Source of the DNA: Adineta vaga
Lineage: Eukaryota > Rotifera
Length of the DNA: 64,000 nucleotides
Assembly: GCA_021613535.1 (NCBI GenBank)
Contig: CP075495.1
Location: forward strand, 8,184,001-8,248,000
Direction of reading: 5' to 3'
Shown here: one piece after another, positions 25,203-38,458 of the stretch
How positions within the stretch are numbered: the first letter of the stretch is position 1
Layout of the letters: each line of letters begins with the position of its first letter
Notes under the pieces: model-generated
The model's input: the letters and a program-made list of their open reading frames with translations, nothing else
Database searches by the model: none
Told to the model about the DNA's origin: nothing
Program-made: the position numbers and the translations under genes

Positions 25203-26140
25203 TTAATTTCTTTGGATTTTATTTATATTTCGTTTTCTGAGTCGTACACTGGCTTCTATTTTATTATCACCTTTTAATCCATAGAATATATAATTCGAAT
25301 CTTCTTTTGTATAGACTGGTAAAGAAAACGTATTGCGTGATTGTGTTTCATTTTTAATTTGATCGAGACTAAGAGGTGGTGTTGTTACTAATGAAAAAGA
25401 AAAGAAAATTAATAGAGTCTAAATAAATAAGAACTCATGTCAAACAATTCGGCCCCAAAAAAGACAAGATTTCTGTAGGTTTTTGCTGAAAATCTAACAG
25501 AATACTACTTCCAGAATCATGGACCTAGGAATGATAAACTTACACTCATCAGTCTGTTTATCACATAATCGTCCGACCCAATTTTCTGCACAGATACATG
25601 CAAATCTTCGACGTGAAATTGAAACTGTTGGAGGTGATTCAATACATTTACCATGCTCACCACATGGATTAATTGGACTGCATAATGAAGATACAGAAAT
25701 ACTAGCAGTAGTCGTCGAACTGGCTGTTGTTGCTAATGTTCGTGATGTACCTATTAAGACATTAAAACGAAATTTCTAGTCAATAATAACATTCTTAGTA
25801 CTATATACTTGAAGCAGTGCTAGAGACATCAACAATATCTGGCCAGTTACAAGCTGTACGGAGAGCATCCCATACAAGAGCACCACATGAACGTAAATAT
25901 GCATTACCAGATTCATCACACTGATAATATTGATGATTATCCGTTGGATGTGGATAGAAATAACTATTTGAATCTTTTTGACATGGATTGTATGTTGCCT
26001 CGTCAAAAAATACTATAGAATAAAACAATCAAGTAGATAGAAATGTATGTTGCTATGCTTTAAAATGAGATTGACATACATTGATAATTAAAAGCATGAA
26101 CAGCTAATGAACAATAAACGGTAATTAACAGCCAATACAT
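25203..26140 (-). CDS. Secreted protein with chitin-binding (CBM14) and EGF-like domains
   Basis: Minus strand, four exons. The first (ATG at 26140) encodes a signal peptide (MYWLLITVYCSLAVHAF). The second holds a peritrophin-A/CBM14 domain: PCQKDSNSYFYPHPTD, YYQCDESGNAYLRSC, LVWDALRTACNWPDIV. A 57-nt intron (donor gtatat) leads to a Thr/Ser-rich linker and one EGF-like domain, CSPINPCGEHGKC followed by FACICAENWVGRLC. The last exon (TTPPLSLDQIKNET onward) ends QRN with stop at 25203. No membrane helix, so secreted, probably into a chitinous matrix (rotifers carry chitin in jaws and integument). The CBM14 domain keeps Cys 1, 3, 4 and 5 but lacks Cys 2 (Asn-His in its place) and Cys 6 (VDV), a matched pair. 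Confidence 0.82.
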
Positions 26141-27597
26141 AATTGAACTCTTTACAATGTAATGTATAATGAAGAAGATGGTGGAAGCTGGAGATGCACT
26201 AAGGGTCACGTAAGTGAATCAACTTTGTTGAAGATGAAATATGGGAGAATACCGATGACTGACTTCACACTAAATCATGAGAGTATATATATAAAAGTCA
26301 AAGAAAGACATAATTGAAAGAAAGGACAAAAGATTACAAGAAAGACAAAGCAACAATGATGATAATATGAAATACCAAAAGGCACAAAAGATCAAACAAT
26401 AAAGAACACAAAGAAATGCTTAAAGAATGGATTTGAAAAGAATGCACCTCAAAGATAATAAATAGAAACAATAGGCAACGAAGGATATATATATATATAT
26501 GTATACAATAGATGAAGGATATATACTTGAAAAGAAAGAATATACCCTACATATCAGAAGACCATTCGAATTAATGGAGGGCACATTAAAATATGGAAAA
26601 TGATAGAATAGCGCCATCTCATATTTTTTATTGCGATGAAAATGTATCGCAGTCGGTAAAACATAGACCACATAGGATTACTGAGAGCAATGATTTCGAT
26701 CTCAAGAAACTACTGAAACCGACGTAAAAGTTTCAGGAAAATCACATATATGCTCATGAATCAAACGACTGCGTATCGAATTCTCCGATCTAGGTATTGA
26801 AGCACGTGCAGAAAATTGTAAATTATGATATAAATTTACAACTATTTATAGTATATATAGAAGCATTATAAATGAACTTAGAAAGGTCATCCAGGAATCA
26901 TCGACCAATGGTGTCAGTATTCTTCCTATTTCTATACTTCGAAATTCTGGCATATTAGATCGTCGATAGAATTGGTCCGGTTGATAGAAAAGAAGAAACA
27001 TGTTTGTCATTTTCCAATATCTTTATACTGATTACGACGATATGATCAGTGTTTATAGTAAAAGCACTATATCATACTTTTTTTGTTGAAATATAAAGAT
27101 CAGTATTATAATTTGATCCTATTGAAGTTTGTGTTGTATTGCTACATAATCTATAATGTTTCGAACTTTCGAGTGTATATATGCAACGTGTCTCTATTAA
27201 TCAGTTGTACTTAAAATGCTTCAAGTTATTTTAAAAGAAAAGAATGATAACAAAAAAGTAGGCAAGTGGATGAAGTAACCCATACGAGCAACAATATTTA
27301 TCACATCACATTGTTATATCAAGTTTATAAGTGCAAAAGAAATGAAAAGAATGTTGTTTTTATAGGTAAGGTATTACACTTAAAGTAAGTTGGTATGAAA
27401 TAATTCTAAGACATAAATTGTTGATGAAAATGAAACCGTTTTTAATACTTCAGAAAGATAATGTTGAAATTTACATTAAAAAACATTCGTGTGTTATTTC
27501 ATATTGATGTCAAGTTTTACGAATAATAACACGTTGGAAAAAATGATTTTAACTACATACTTTCTTTCAGAGTTTATCTTAGAAAAACATCTCATCA
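26141..27597. other. Intergenic region, no gene seen
   Basis: About 1.45 kb between two divergent genes. Short hydrophobic frames (26420-26671 minus) contain a (TA)n run and are not credible. No repeat longer than the microsatellite at 26485-26500 was seen. Confidence 0.55.
26485..26500. repeat. (TA)n microsatellite
   Basis: Short run of TA units in the spacer between the chitin-binding gene and the RING/TRAF gene. Confidence 0.8.
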
Positions 27598-28423
27598 ATG
27601 GCAAGTAATATGGGACATGAATATATAAATGAAGATTCTGTGAATCATTCATCGAAATGTAGTATTTGCAATCAACCATTCGTTCGTCCAGTGTCAACGA
27701 ATTGTAGACGAAAACATAAATTTTGTCGACAATGTATTGAACAATGGTTAAAAAGTAATTCATCATGCCCAACATGTCGTCAAATTTTATCACTCTAAAG
27801 ATCTTATATCTATTACTGAAGATATTGTTATCGATGTGTTGAATGAATTGCGAGTGAAATATGCAGCTTGTGAACAAACTGAATTTGAACGAGATGATTT
27901 TAATAATCGTCTAAACTATAAATACCCATCGATAACTGTGAAATGTCCTGCATATGATATCAAATGTTCATGGAGAGGATCTCGTGATCAATTAGCTAAC
28001 CATGTGAACAAATGTCCCTATCAATCTTTACGACCACTTGTTGTTTCATTATTAAATGAAAATCAAGAACTCAAAGAACAAATGACGCAAGTGACGAAAC
28101 AAATGAAACGTTATCGAAATGAAATACAACAATTAAAAGAACAAGTCAAGCAACAAACAACGAAAATCGATGATCATTCCAATGAAATGATACAAATGAA
28201 AAGTTTATACATACCAAATTCTTCTCAAACATCGTCAGTGAAACATCCAGTGACGAGTATGTATAGAAAAGTTTCGATTAATTTATTAACTATCATTAAT
28301 GTATCGATAAATATAGTCAATATATTTCTCAATTTACAAGAAACAATTTCTCATTTAGAAGAACCATCTACTTCTTTTCAATCACATCTTGCTACTCTCT
28401 TTTCATCTCTCATGCGCTCTTAA
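27598..28423 (+). pseudogene. RING + TRAF-type zinc-finger E3 ligase-like gene with a frameshift
   Basis: ATG 27598 opens a C3HC4 RING: CSICNQPF, NCRRKHKFCRQCIEQW, CPTC. This frame meets TAA at 27796-27798, directly after CRQILSL. From about 27797 another frame carries on without a gap (KDLISITEDIVIDVLNELR) into a TRAF-type zinc finger (CPAYDIKCSWRGSRDQLANH, CPYQ), a coiled coil (about 28040-28190) and a Ser-rich tail ending at 28423. The family order RING, TRAF-zf, coiled coil (Nrdp1/TRAF-like ubiquitin ligases) spans both frames. A one-base insertion, perhaps in CACTCTAAAG, explains the break; no intron of usable size fits. Either a recent pseudogene or an assembly error. The DNA just downstream also looks decayed, which favours a pseudogene. 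Confidence 0.7.
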
Positions 28424-30647
28424 CCACATCTATACAGTTAAAGAATTTAATATCAACGGAAATAATCATATTTGAACAGAATAATTGTTATAGTTATTCA
28501 TGTTTCATGAAGTTCTTCGCCATTGATTCATTGGAAGAGTCTAGTGAATTATTGACGAAATAGATAGCTAATACGTTGGTGGTCGAGCCTGTCGAAAATG
28601 TACGACATGTTCATTTTACATGTAGTATTTCATTAGTGACTTGTATGGTGATCATTCATTTCGTTCGACTAGTAGACGATCAGAGATATGGAAAATGCCG
28701 TTATTTCCATACAACTAATCGGTGATATCATTCAGTCTAAGAATCTTACAATTTCAATCAAATATCACTATCATAGATGGATATCATATTGATTATGGCG
28801 ATTCATATGTTACATCATACTTCACTTTCAAGCGTTGGAAGAAGTTCCCTTCTAATGCACAAGCATGACTGGAATAAGTTGTTTGGCAACTCTCCATTCA
28901 TGTGCTATATGTAAACCGATCGCTTTGCTGAAAATCTAAACTCTCATACAACAATAGCTGAATAAATGAACAGCACGATTTTCGGGTCGCTTCAATTTCA
29001 ATCTCAATGTCAAATTGATATCTTATTCAATACATCTTCTTCAAAATGCACAAAGTATCTGAACATGAGCGTGATAAAATTTATGCGTATTCATTGACAA
29101 TGTTGTTATTAACATATGGATCGGATGAAATTTCCATATACTCGAGACAGTGATTAATAAACAGAGTCATTTGAAAATACTTGTTCATGTGTTACGTGAT
29201 CTTCGACTAATCGCTTTAAAACTGAATTTTCACCTCAGATCAATACAAAAAAAGAATACAACTAGCGTTATTAATTTTCGTATAGTGTGAATTCTCTGTT
29301 CAATAAGAAGCTGAATAATCTTTCTATGAAAGTTAACAACAGAGTCGAATAGATCTTTCGTACTTATTATTTTCTTATCGTATGTTTGTCCAACAATCAT
29401 CGGCAAGGAAATCTTTTTTTCTAACTCAAAATAATAATCGAATAAAGAAATGATGGTCATAGTTATACTCATATAATCTATCCACAACTAGCATGTTAAT
29501 AAATAAACAATATACAGAATGAGCAGGACATTGAATAGCACATTTATAGTTGCAATACGGTTCAGTCAAATGTCATGTGATATTTTCAGAGACTGATTAA
29601 GTACCACTACTATTCGATCTATCACGAAATAGTCATCTGGCGTGTTGAGAAAAATGTTCCATTATCTTATAATATCTGATGTATTATTTGTGTATTTTAA
29701 AGAATTTTGCACGAATTTGATTATAGATCAAAATCAACAATTTCACTTCTTCATTTACCATGAGATGAGTAGTACAAAATTGCAGCAATATGTTTTCATA
29801 CAAGCAATTTCAAGTATATATGAATACCATGATCATAAAAGGTATTCATTCGACATGTTTACCATTCATTGACTGGACAATTCACAAAATAGAATCCTTT
29901 TCAAAGACAATAAACAAACAATACTATGATGAAAAAGTTCATTTACTAAATTACGCATTACTGCAAGTTATATTCAAATACTTGTTACAAAATCCTTAAC
30001 ATTAACGAATATATGTATCATGAGATTCGATCGTGTTACTTGTCATATTTCTTCATCTCGTCAATGTTTGAATAATACCTTCTTAAAAAAGAAATAACTG
30101 AATAGAATTATGATAAAAATAAGTTTTTTAGACCGATGATTCTCCATCTTGGCATTGAATTCCATTAGGAATTATTGAATAAATGAAATAAACGAATAAA
30201 ATACATCTGTAACTGTACGTAAGACTATACTATCATGTTTTTCCATACATATTTATCTTAATCAACATATACTTTCATGCTAATAAATTTTTAGTATCAT
30301 TTAAAGATCTTCACTTCTCTCTACATTCCTTGTGTATTTTCGTGAAAAAAATCACACTCAATATCTTACATTAATAATACAAAATGTAAAAAAAATGGAA
30401 AAAAGGTAACTGCATATGCAGTAATAGAAAATGTTGCAAGATTATAAAAGAAAAACACCACAGGTTACTTCTAAAAAAAAGCATAGTTCACACATAAAAA
30501 TTGTGCAAGAATACAGATGGAAAAAATTGATTCAACACATGGTTCCTTTTTTTGTAACAAAAAAATAGAAAAATTTTGATCGCATAGATTTTTTGGTTCG
30601 TTTCTAATGCGAAAAACAAAAAAATGCGATTAACTTTCAAATAGATC
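28424..30647. other. Gene-poor stretch, possibly decayed coding DNA
   Basis: No intact gene is supportable over about 2.2 kb. Pieces of the plus strand read as short peptide-like stretches broken by stops and frame changes (for example around 28437-28740 and 29040-29150), which could be remains of a gene. Frames at 29230-29487 (minus) and 29642-29999 (plus) are 60-85 codons and have no motif. No terminal repeats or transposase motifs were seen. Confidence 0.4.
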
Positions 30648-32430
30648 TCATGAATGAAGACATTCATTTAAACGCCCACGGTTATCAATTATAGTTTTTA
30701 ATAATATTTCATGTTCTTGTTCGAGGTCAAAAAGTGTACGTGAACGTCTAGAAAAAAATTGATAAGAAATATAATTTATCGAGAAAACAGTATATATACA
30801 TACTTTATTCCTCTTGAAAGATTTTTCAATGGTGTAATCGGACTTTCATTTGTTTCGACGATAGACGAATTCTTCATTAAATAAACATTAGAGATTCAAG
30901 ATATAATAAAAAAAATAACTTACCGGTTCTTCCTTCGATAACGATGATTCAACAGGTAAAAATATACAAGTTGATTCACTAAAGAAAACAGAAGCAAAAA
31001 ACGTTTATATTCATATTCAAAAATCTTATCATCAATTGTTTATTCTTTATTTCTTACCTTAAACCATTACTTTGTTGACTATTGATTAATTCCGTTAAAT
31101 CTATTTCATTCTTGCTTTCTATTCTAATCAATTCATGAATTTGTCTTGAAAATGAAAAACAAAAAAAAAGGTAAATTTATTTGTAATCTGATTTCAATCA
31201 ATAAAAGATTTACTCGCGATTTTTCTCAACAAGTTTATGATAATGTTGATATAAACGTGTCATTTCATCATTACTCATTTCATCAATACTATTTGATGAT
31301 AATGTTCGTAGTTGTGAGAGATTATGTGTACAATCTCCATTAGGTGTAGATGGAATTATATTATTAACAGCAGGTATGAAATCTAAATGAATAAATATCA
31401 AACAGAGGAATATAGAAAAGTAAAGAATAATTCTTACCTGATCGAATAAAACCAACAAAATGTTCGGCAATACGACGAATGATATTATCGAGAGCAAATA
31501 AAACATGTGGAGGAAGATCATTTTTTGTTGAGAGAACAGTATTTGCCTAGATGATAAAAAATGAATGAATTTTTTTCTTATCGAAGATACGATAGATTTC
31601 ATACAGCTTTGATAAATAGATAAAATGAACGTTCAAGATCAATTCGAAGATTTTCGTCAATGGGTGTACTATTACAAATCATATCTAAATGATTCATTTT
31701 TTTGAGTTAAAAATAAATATTTTCTTCGAAACATTTTTATCTTTTACCTAATGCATTCTTTAATGAATCGGCATTTTCTTTAGTCAAATAATTACGAATA
31801 CCAGACAATAAAATCGAAAGTTTATCCTAAATAAATACAAATACGATTATTTTTAATCATCGATTTATTCTTAGATAAACGTACAGTATCTAGTAAATTT
31901 GTTTCTTTTTTTTCTTCGATTAATGACATCCAATGATCAATGAGCTAAACGAAACACAAATGAATGATTTAACATTGAGAATGAATTCTTTGTATGATTA
32001 TCTACCATCTCTTCGTTGTCTTCATCACCAAAAATCGTAGCTAATTCTAATCGACGACGATCATCAATAGAAACTTGAGCTGATAGTTTACGAGATGGTC
32101 TAAATATAGATACCAATTAATTCAATTTTCTTTCGAAGTAAGATAATGCATTCATACTCGAAGATCATGTTACCACTGTCGCTATTTCCTCGTTGTAAAG
32201 ATGATGATGAATCTGATGGACGAAGCGAGCTATTTCATACAATTCATGAGTATATATACAAGTTTGTTTGCTTTTTTTTTGAGAAAAATCAACTAACCTG
32301 TTGCTCCTATCGATAATATGATCTTTTGAAAATAAAGAATAAACATATACGATAAAATACAAGAAAGGTATATCGAAATACTTACTATGACTAGTTTCTC
32401 GCGTTAGACTAGTCTTTATTCTAAATAAAA
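30648..32430 (-). CDS. Unrecognised conserved-looking intracellular protein
   Basis: A chain of small minus-strand exons that join in phase with about 50-70-nt introns. The order is HNHIIDRSNSSLRPSDSSSS, PSRKLSAQVSIDDRRRLELA, LIDHWMSLIEEKKE, DKLSILLSGIRNYLTKENAD, STPIDENLRIDLERSFYLFI, LPPHVLFALDNIIRRIAEHF, a Ser/Asn-rich exon with MTRLYQHYHKLVEKNRE, then IHELIRIESKN, and a last exon RSRTLFDLEQEHEILLKTI ending at the TGA at 30648. Mostly helical and charged, no signal or membrane segment. The first exon I can place starts near 32430; the true ATG is not found. I do not recognise the family. The gene follows the ASK kinase on the same strand about 350 nt downstream. Confidence 0.6.
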
Positions 32431-32783
32431 GATCTAATATTAAATAGATTGTAAAATAGTGGAGCAATAACAGATATATTCTATATATTATAAGTGAAAC
32501 ATAACATTCATAGAAGAGAGAAATAGTTTTTTATTCGTGAGATGTCCCATCGTTAGATAACCTTCTCTTATATTTAGGTAATGCAGAACCATCGAGATGA
32601 CATGGTATTTTTAACGATCGACTTCATAACATGCAAGTTTATGTAAGTTATAAGTGAGTTATTTTTCCAAGAAATGATTGACAAATATGATTGATATTAT
32701 AGTTTCGATTTTATAAGAAAATATTAGATTCTATCTTATGTGTAATGACATGACTAATTCTCTCGTCTTTTTGATACAGGAAT
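32431..32783. other. Gap that may hold the 5' exon of the unrecognised gene
   Basis: Short region between the ASK kinase stop and the first placed exon of the downstream minus-strand gene. It should contain that gene's missing first exon, but no in-phase ATG exon could be chosen. Confidence 0.35.
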
Positions 32784-35700
32784 TCATGAGTCATTTGTTT
32801 CTTTTTGTACTCTATCAACGTACTTTAAAAATGGATGATTTAGTAAATCTTTTGCAGATGGACGTGTATTATTTGGTTCAAAACATCTGAACAAAGAAAA
32901 TTATTTTTTATGTCAATGAAAGTTTTCTTTTACTTGGCTAAGAATTCTTTTGCGGTATCAGATAATTCCGATGGTATATCAGGTGGTTGCCTTTCATCAG
33001 CAAGTTTTTGTAACAATTTAAATTGATTAGCTATATTATGAAATGGACTTTTTCCAGTTGCCATTTCAATTACTGTACATCCAACACTCCAAATATCAAC
33101 CTAAATCGATAAGTACAAGAAAAAGGTAAATCAAATTATTAGTTTTCTTCACATACCTCTGGTCCATAACCCATCACAGGTACGACAACGACATCAGGGC
33201 ACATATATGGAGGAGTTCCTAGAGAAAAGCAATCATATCGTTTCTAAACCCTTTATGTAGAAATATAATCTTACCAACGATATCTTCTGTACAAAGATGT
33301 AGACCAGCTAAACGTTTCGATGTACCAAAATCCGCAATTTTGATTTCTCTTGATGAAAGAAACCAAATTCATATGGAACGAAAGAATTCATTTTTTTCTC
33401 CTGATTACCCTTTGAAATTGAGAAGAATATTAGCGGATTTAATATCTCGATGTAGAATTCGATTTTCATGCAAATATTGTACACCTTCAAGAAGTTGACG
33501 AGTGTAATTTTGAATGGATTCTTCAGAGAATGGTTTCATTTTTAAATGTTTTGAAAGGCTTCCACTACAAATATACAACAATTATTAGTCTTTAAATTCT
33601 GCACAGAAAATGTTTTTCGAACCCGTCAACATATTCCATGATTACTTGAAAGACAAGACCATCTTTATTCGAACCAATCGCCGAACCGTAATAACTCACA
33701 ACTAAATTATATATATATATATATAATTAAAATCTAACATTTCTTATGAATTTCAAAAGATACGAACTATTTTTATGATTTAGTGTTGATAAAATTTTAA
33801 TTTCATTCTCAAGAACTTCAGTATAATTCGGATTACGCATTGGAATTTCTTTAACAGCAAATTTTTTGCCTGAATAAGTATCTTGAGCAAGATATACTTT
33901 GCCATATTTTCCATCTCCTAACGCAAGACGTTGTCCATATTCACCACGGTCAAATTCAAACTAAAAAGACATCATATATAAACTATTGTTGAAGATAATC
34001 ATCTAACAATATTTGCTTACATTGAATTCTCTTTTAATTTCTGGTGAAATTGCTTCTACGCGATATTTCGACATTTTTTCATTGAATCTACAAGAAATAA
34101 ATAATCAATAGATATTCTCTAATTTCAATCAACATACGCTGTTCGTCGTTCAGCTGATGCAAAATATAATTGCATTTCAACTGATGAGAATGGTTCAGAA
34201 TTTTCATATGCAAATAAAAATATTCCTCGATCATCTGGTTTAACATTTCTAGAAATAAACGAATTCATCGATTTTTACTCAACAAAATATCAATACTTAC
34301 ACAATCGATCGAATAGAATCCATGTGAATTGTTTTTACCAGATTGTTTGTAGTAATTTGATTTTGTTGTTCAAGTATTCGAATGACTAATGTTTCACGTT
34401 CATTACTTGTATGAAAATTTAATTGTAAAAATGCTTGAATATAAATATTATTTAATATTGTTCCATCCATTTGTTCATAATTATCACAAACAAGAATCTA
34501 AATAAAATAGTTTTCAATTGTTTTATCTATTGAAAAGGAAATATATTTGTCCATGACATACAGGTACTTGAGCAGGTAGTTCTCTTTCTTTCGATGATGT
34601 TGAACGAGAATTGATTGCATCAGTAAAAAAATCAATCCAAAAACTAAACGTTTTCTCTTGATTAGTTGGACTTGGCGATTGTTCACGTGTTTTTTGTTGA
34701 TCACGTATACGTGTTGCTTGATGAAGAATTTTTAAATTATTTATCGTTGATTTTAAATACCAAATTGGAGGATGTAGTAAATACATATGTAAAGCAGCTT
34801 GACATGCTTTTGACCAATCACCTTGTACAGCATGTAATTCAAAATATGTTGCAACATCCCAATAATCATTAAGATCCCGTAAAGAACGACTTTTTTTTCC
34901 AAGTAATGCATTTAATTGAATAACTTAAACAAAAGATAAATATAGTTTTGGAAAACTTTTGTAGCTAATCAAAAAAATCCATAGATTAGATAAAACTATC
35001 TGCAATTGTAATTATCTCATTGTCAGTATTTTCGCGTACAGATTTTCATTAGTATATTATCAACATATTTGCATTTTCTTTCAAGATACATTCGAAATAT
35101 CATTTCATCACTTACTGATCTTATATGCTTCATTATTTTTAATTAAATTATCTGTTGTAACAGCCAAAAGTAAAAGTAAATTAATTCCAGCACTAAAATA
35201 ATGAATCGATGAATAAAAATCAAATTCAGTAGTTCATTTACTAAATATTTGGATCAGCAGCAAAACCTCTTCGATACCATTCAATTGCTTTTTCTAATGA
35301 ATCTCTATCGTGACAATTGGATTCAGTATATTTATCTTTATAAATTCTTCCACATAAACAAATAATATCATTGGATAATTCACTTTCAGATTTCTTTGTT
35401 TGACATAATCTCTCAAGAATTTCGAGTGCTTTATCACGATCATTATTTTGATTTCGTCTTGTAGACATTAAAAAAGCAAAAGAAAACATCTCTTGGATAA
35501 TTTATTCATTTTTTCATTCTTACCGACTACGAGCAAATGCAGTTAAATATGAGATCATCATATTATTTTGAATATTATTCGATATACTTGAATACTGTTC
35601 ACAACGTTCAATCAATTCAATCATTGATTGATAATCCTTCGAAGACAATTCATTGTACAGGTAGAGCAAGAAAGATTAACTTCTTACTTGTAAATCTCGA

Positions 35701-37124
35701 AAAGCATACATTAATTGTATAATTAACATTGGTGTTGCATACTTTTGATTGGTTCCGTTAGAATCTCATCACAAATTTCTTTCCATAGAAACTAAAATAA
35801 GAAAAAACAAACTTTTAATCATTCGATAGTAATATCAATGAAATACATGCATTTCGTTCAGCATCTTCATCATGAACTTTTCTTTTACGTTTCTCCATAA
35901 GATTCAAATATCGAATAGATAGTCTTTGTCTACATAGATATGATTTTAGATGATATCGGAATTAAATAACATCTTACTCCATAGTACTGGTAGCTTCTAT
36001 TAACAAAGGTTTGAGACTTTTTCTTAGTGAGATTGATGCACTTTTTGATGGTGTTGTAACATCATAAAAAGTATTTTTCTTTTCATCGTAACGATAGACA
36101 ATCAATCGTTTGATTTTACAAGTTGTCTGAAAAAAAAACACAATAACAAGAAATGAACAAAACTTGACATGATGAATATTTTACTTTCAGATCTTGTATA
36201 TCAGTATCATTTTCGACACTACTTGCTTGAATCAATACAATATCATCCATACAATCAACACTTTCACGATTGCCTTTATGATACATAAACGTCGGTCGAC
36301 GATCTGGATTCGTAACATCCTAGAGAATAAATAAAAAAACTATACTCTCAAAACTTCATTGTAACATTTTTCTATACCATAATAACAATAGCAGCATTGA
36401 GAAATTTATCAACGGATTCATATTCTTGAAAATCAAGTTTATTTAATTCAACTGTTTCACAAGAATAATGAAGGTCAGTAACAATAGTTCGTATGCTTTC
36501 GAATAACTTCTGTCCATATTTACAATTTGATGATACATCTTGACTCAATGAATTTGATTCGGTTAATAAAACAACTTTCAATGCATTCATATTTGTTTTC
36601 AACATCATTGCCTGAAATAAAACAAAAAACACGAAATGAAAAATGATGACATCATACCATTTACATCGATTCTCACCAATTCAATGATGGATTTCGCCTT
36701 TTGACAAGATTTGTTCTTTCTATATTGAGAAATTAACTATGAGAATCTAAATATAGAAAAGAAAAATAAAACAAAATATTCATCTTGCGTTTCTTCTTCA
36801 AATATTTTCGTAGTATTCTTTGATTATAAATATATATCCAATCGTGATACTGTATTTGACTGGATAGACAGCACCTGAGTTTTTTTTCTTTTTATTCACC
36901 TTTGAAGCGAAACTATTGAGAGTTACTCAATAATGACATCTATAAACAATTTGAATTGGTTAAAAGATTATCGAATGAGAATGTTTCCCAAGTAATGGAG
37001 AACTAACTTTTATTATCAATGGCGATAACAACGAGCAAATAAAAAGAATGAAAGAACAAACAAAATATCTATATATATATATGAAAATCAGTTTTAAACT
37101 TGCCTACCCATAATGATCAGTCAT
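32784..37124 (-). CDS. MAP3K5-like: Apoptosis signal-regulating kinase (ASK-type MAP3K)
   Basis: Ser/Thr kinase at the top of stress JNK/p38 cascades. The N-terminal part (about 36.0-36.6 kb) matches the ASK thioredoxin-binding region ([23 protein letters not shown]). The central part (about 34.5-35.9 kb) has the TRAF-binding TPR-like region ([50 protein letters not shown]). The kinase domain (about 32.8-34.0 kb) has glycine loop [11 protein letters not shown], Lys in [39 protein letters not shown], and [21 protein letters not shown]. The usual APE is CPD (YMCPDVV). The protein ends soon after the kinase ([17 protein letters not shown]), without the C-terminal coiled coil of animal ASKs. I place the start in a 17-nt exon (37108-37124, MTDHYG) that joins in phase over an intron of about 385 nt. 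Confidence 0.9.
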
Positions 37125-38458
37125 TTTCGTTAAGAGAGATTTTTTCGCTTCATTGATCATCATATTCAGACGAAATAGATTTTCTTTGAGATAAACGAAG
37201 TATTTTGTACTTTAAGCTTTGATTAGAAATCTGAATATTTTCGAAAGTAAAGAATTTATATTACATTTAAACGGTTTTCTTAAATTCAATTAAAACGATT
37301 TTCGAAATATCTTACTAATTGAATCTTTATATTTAAAAAAAAACAAACAATAAAGGTTTTCGAAAATGTGGTGTCGATTTCGAAAGTAGATACATTCGTT
37401 AGCATCATAGGTAACGACTTTTGTTCTTTATCTTAGTAGGCACATGACTTTTACTCGGTTAAACCAAGTCTTTTCTGTACACGCTACATTTAGTTGTCAA
37501 TAGAAGTTTTTCTAGCAATTAACAAATATAGTGTCAAATAAATAAAGCGATTTTTTCGAGCGCGTTTTATTCACTTTTTCGAAAATTTTATTTATGCTAC
37601 AAATAATATGGTTGTAGAAACACTTCATGTGTTTCGTCCATTCGATCTATTTATCGAAGAATTAAAGTAGTTATGTAAGTTTTGTTTGTTTTCTATGTAT
37701 ATAATTGATGAAACTAAATGATTTAAAATTAAAAAAAAAGAATCGTTTATCTTTGAATTTGATTTTCATTTTAGAATTTGACATATCTTCTTTCCATTTA
37801 AACTATAAATAAATGTTTTCTTTATTCTATGTAAGAAAGTTTGAAATGATCATTATCTACTCATTTATTTCTTTTTTTTAGAACATTCATTAATCACGAT
37901 TATAATTCGATATTGTCTCAAGTGTATCTGTGCGTGTGAGTGTGTAAGTCAAAGTCCTTTTTTTGATACAATAGACCGATAGGTAAGTGATTTGTTCTAC
38001 TTAACATAGAATAAGTTGAAGGCTATTCAAAACTATGATGAGGATATTCGTTGAAAATTATCAGAAATGCGTACGATAATACACTGATACAAAAGACAAA
38101 TATCCTCTCTGATTTGTCGCTATTCGATGTTGGGTATGTGAGTCAGGTGGTATCGATAATGAAAGAAAAACATAATAAATATCTCAGGCATGGATTTTTA
38201 AAGATAGAAAAGTACGACGATTATTGTCTTATCATAAAGTATATATATATATATGAGCGAGAGTATCTTTGATCAATGTCGACGACGTTTGGTACGGTTT
38301 GCGATATTAATCGCACGTCGATCATTGGGTCAACATTATTCATTGACATCGACAAATATTTCTACTCTAAATTGTCATATCAAGTTTGTGAATAGTTTTT
38401 TTTCCAAAGAAAACATTCATTTGAAACTATTCTAATTCGATTCATTTTATTTAGACCA
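37125..38458. other. Divergent intergenic region, no gene seen
   Basis: Spacer between the ASK kinase (minus) and the PPM1 phosphatase (plus). It has (TA)n runs at about 38241-38255 and next to its left edge near 37066-37082. Plus frames at 38051-38272 and 38253-38435 lie where the PPM1 5' UTR or promoter should be and have no family features. A ttttatttag acceptor ends at 38454. Confidence 0.55.

Noticed and set aside
25519-25779. 86-codon plus-strand frame
   Set aside because: It is antisense to the EGF-like exon of the chitin-binding gene, whose Cys pattern is clear.
29230-29999. Several 69-85 codon frames in the gene-poor stretch
   Set aside because: No shared frame, splice structure or motif, at best remains of something old.
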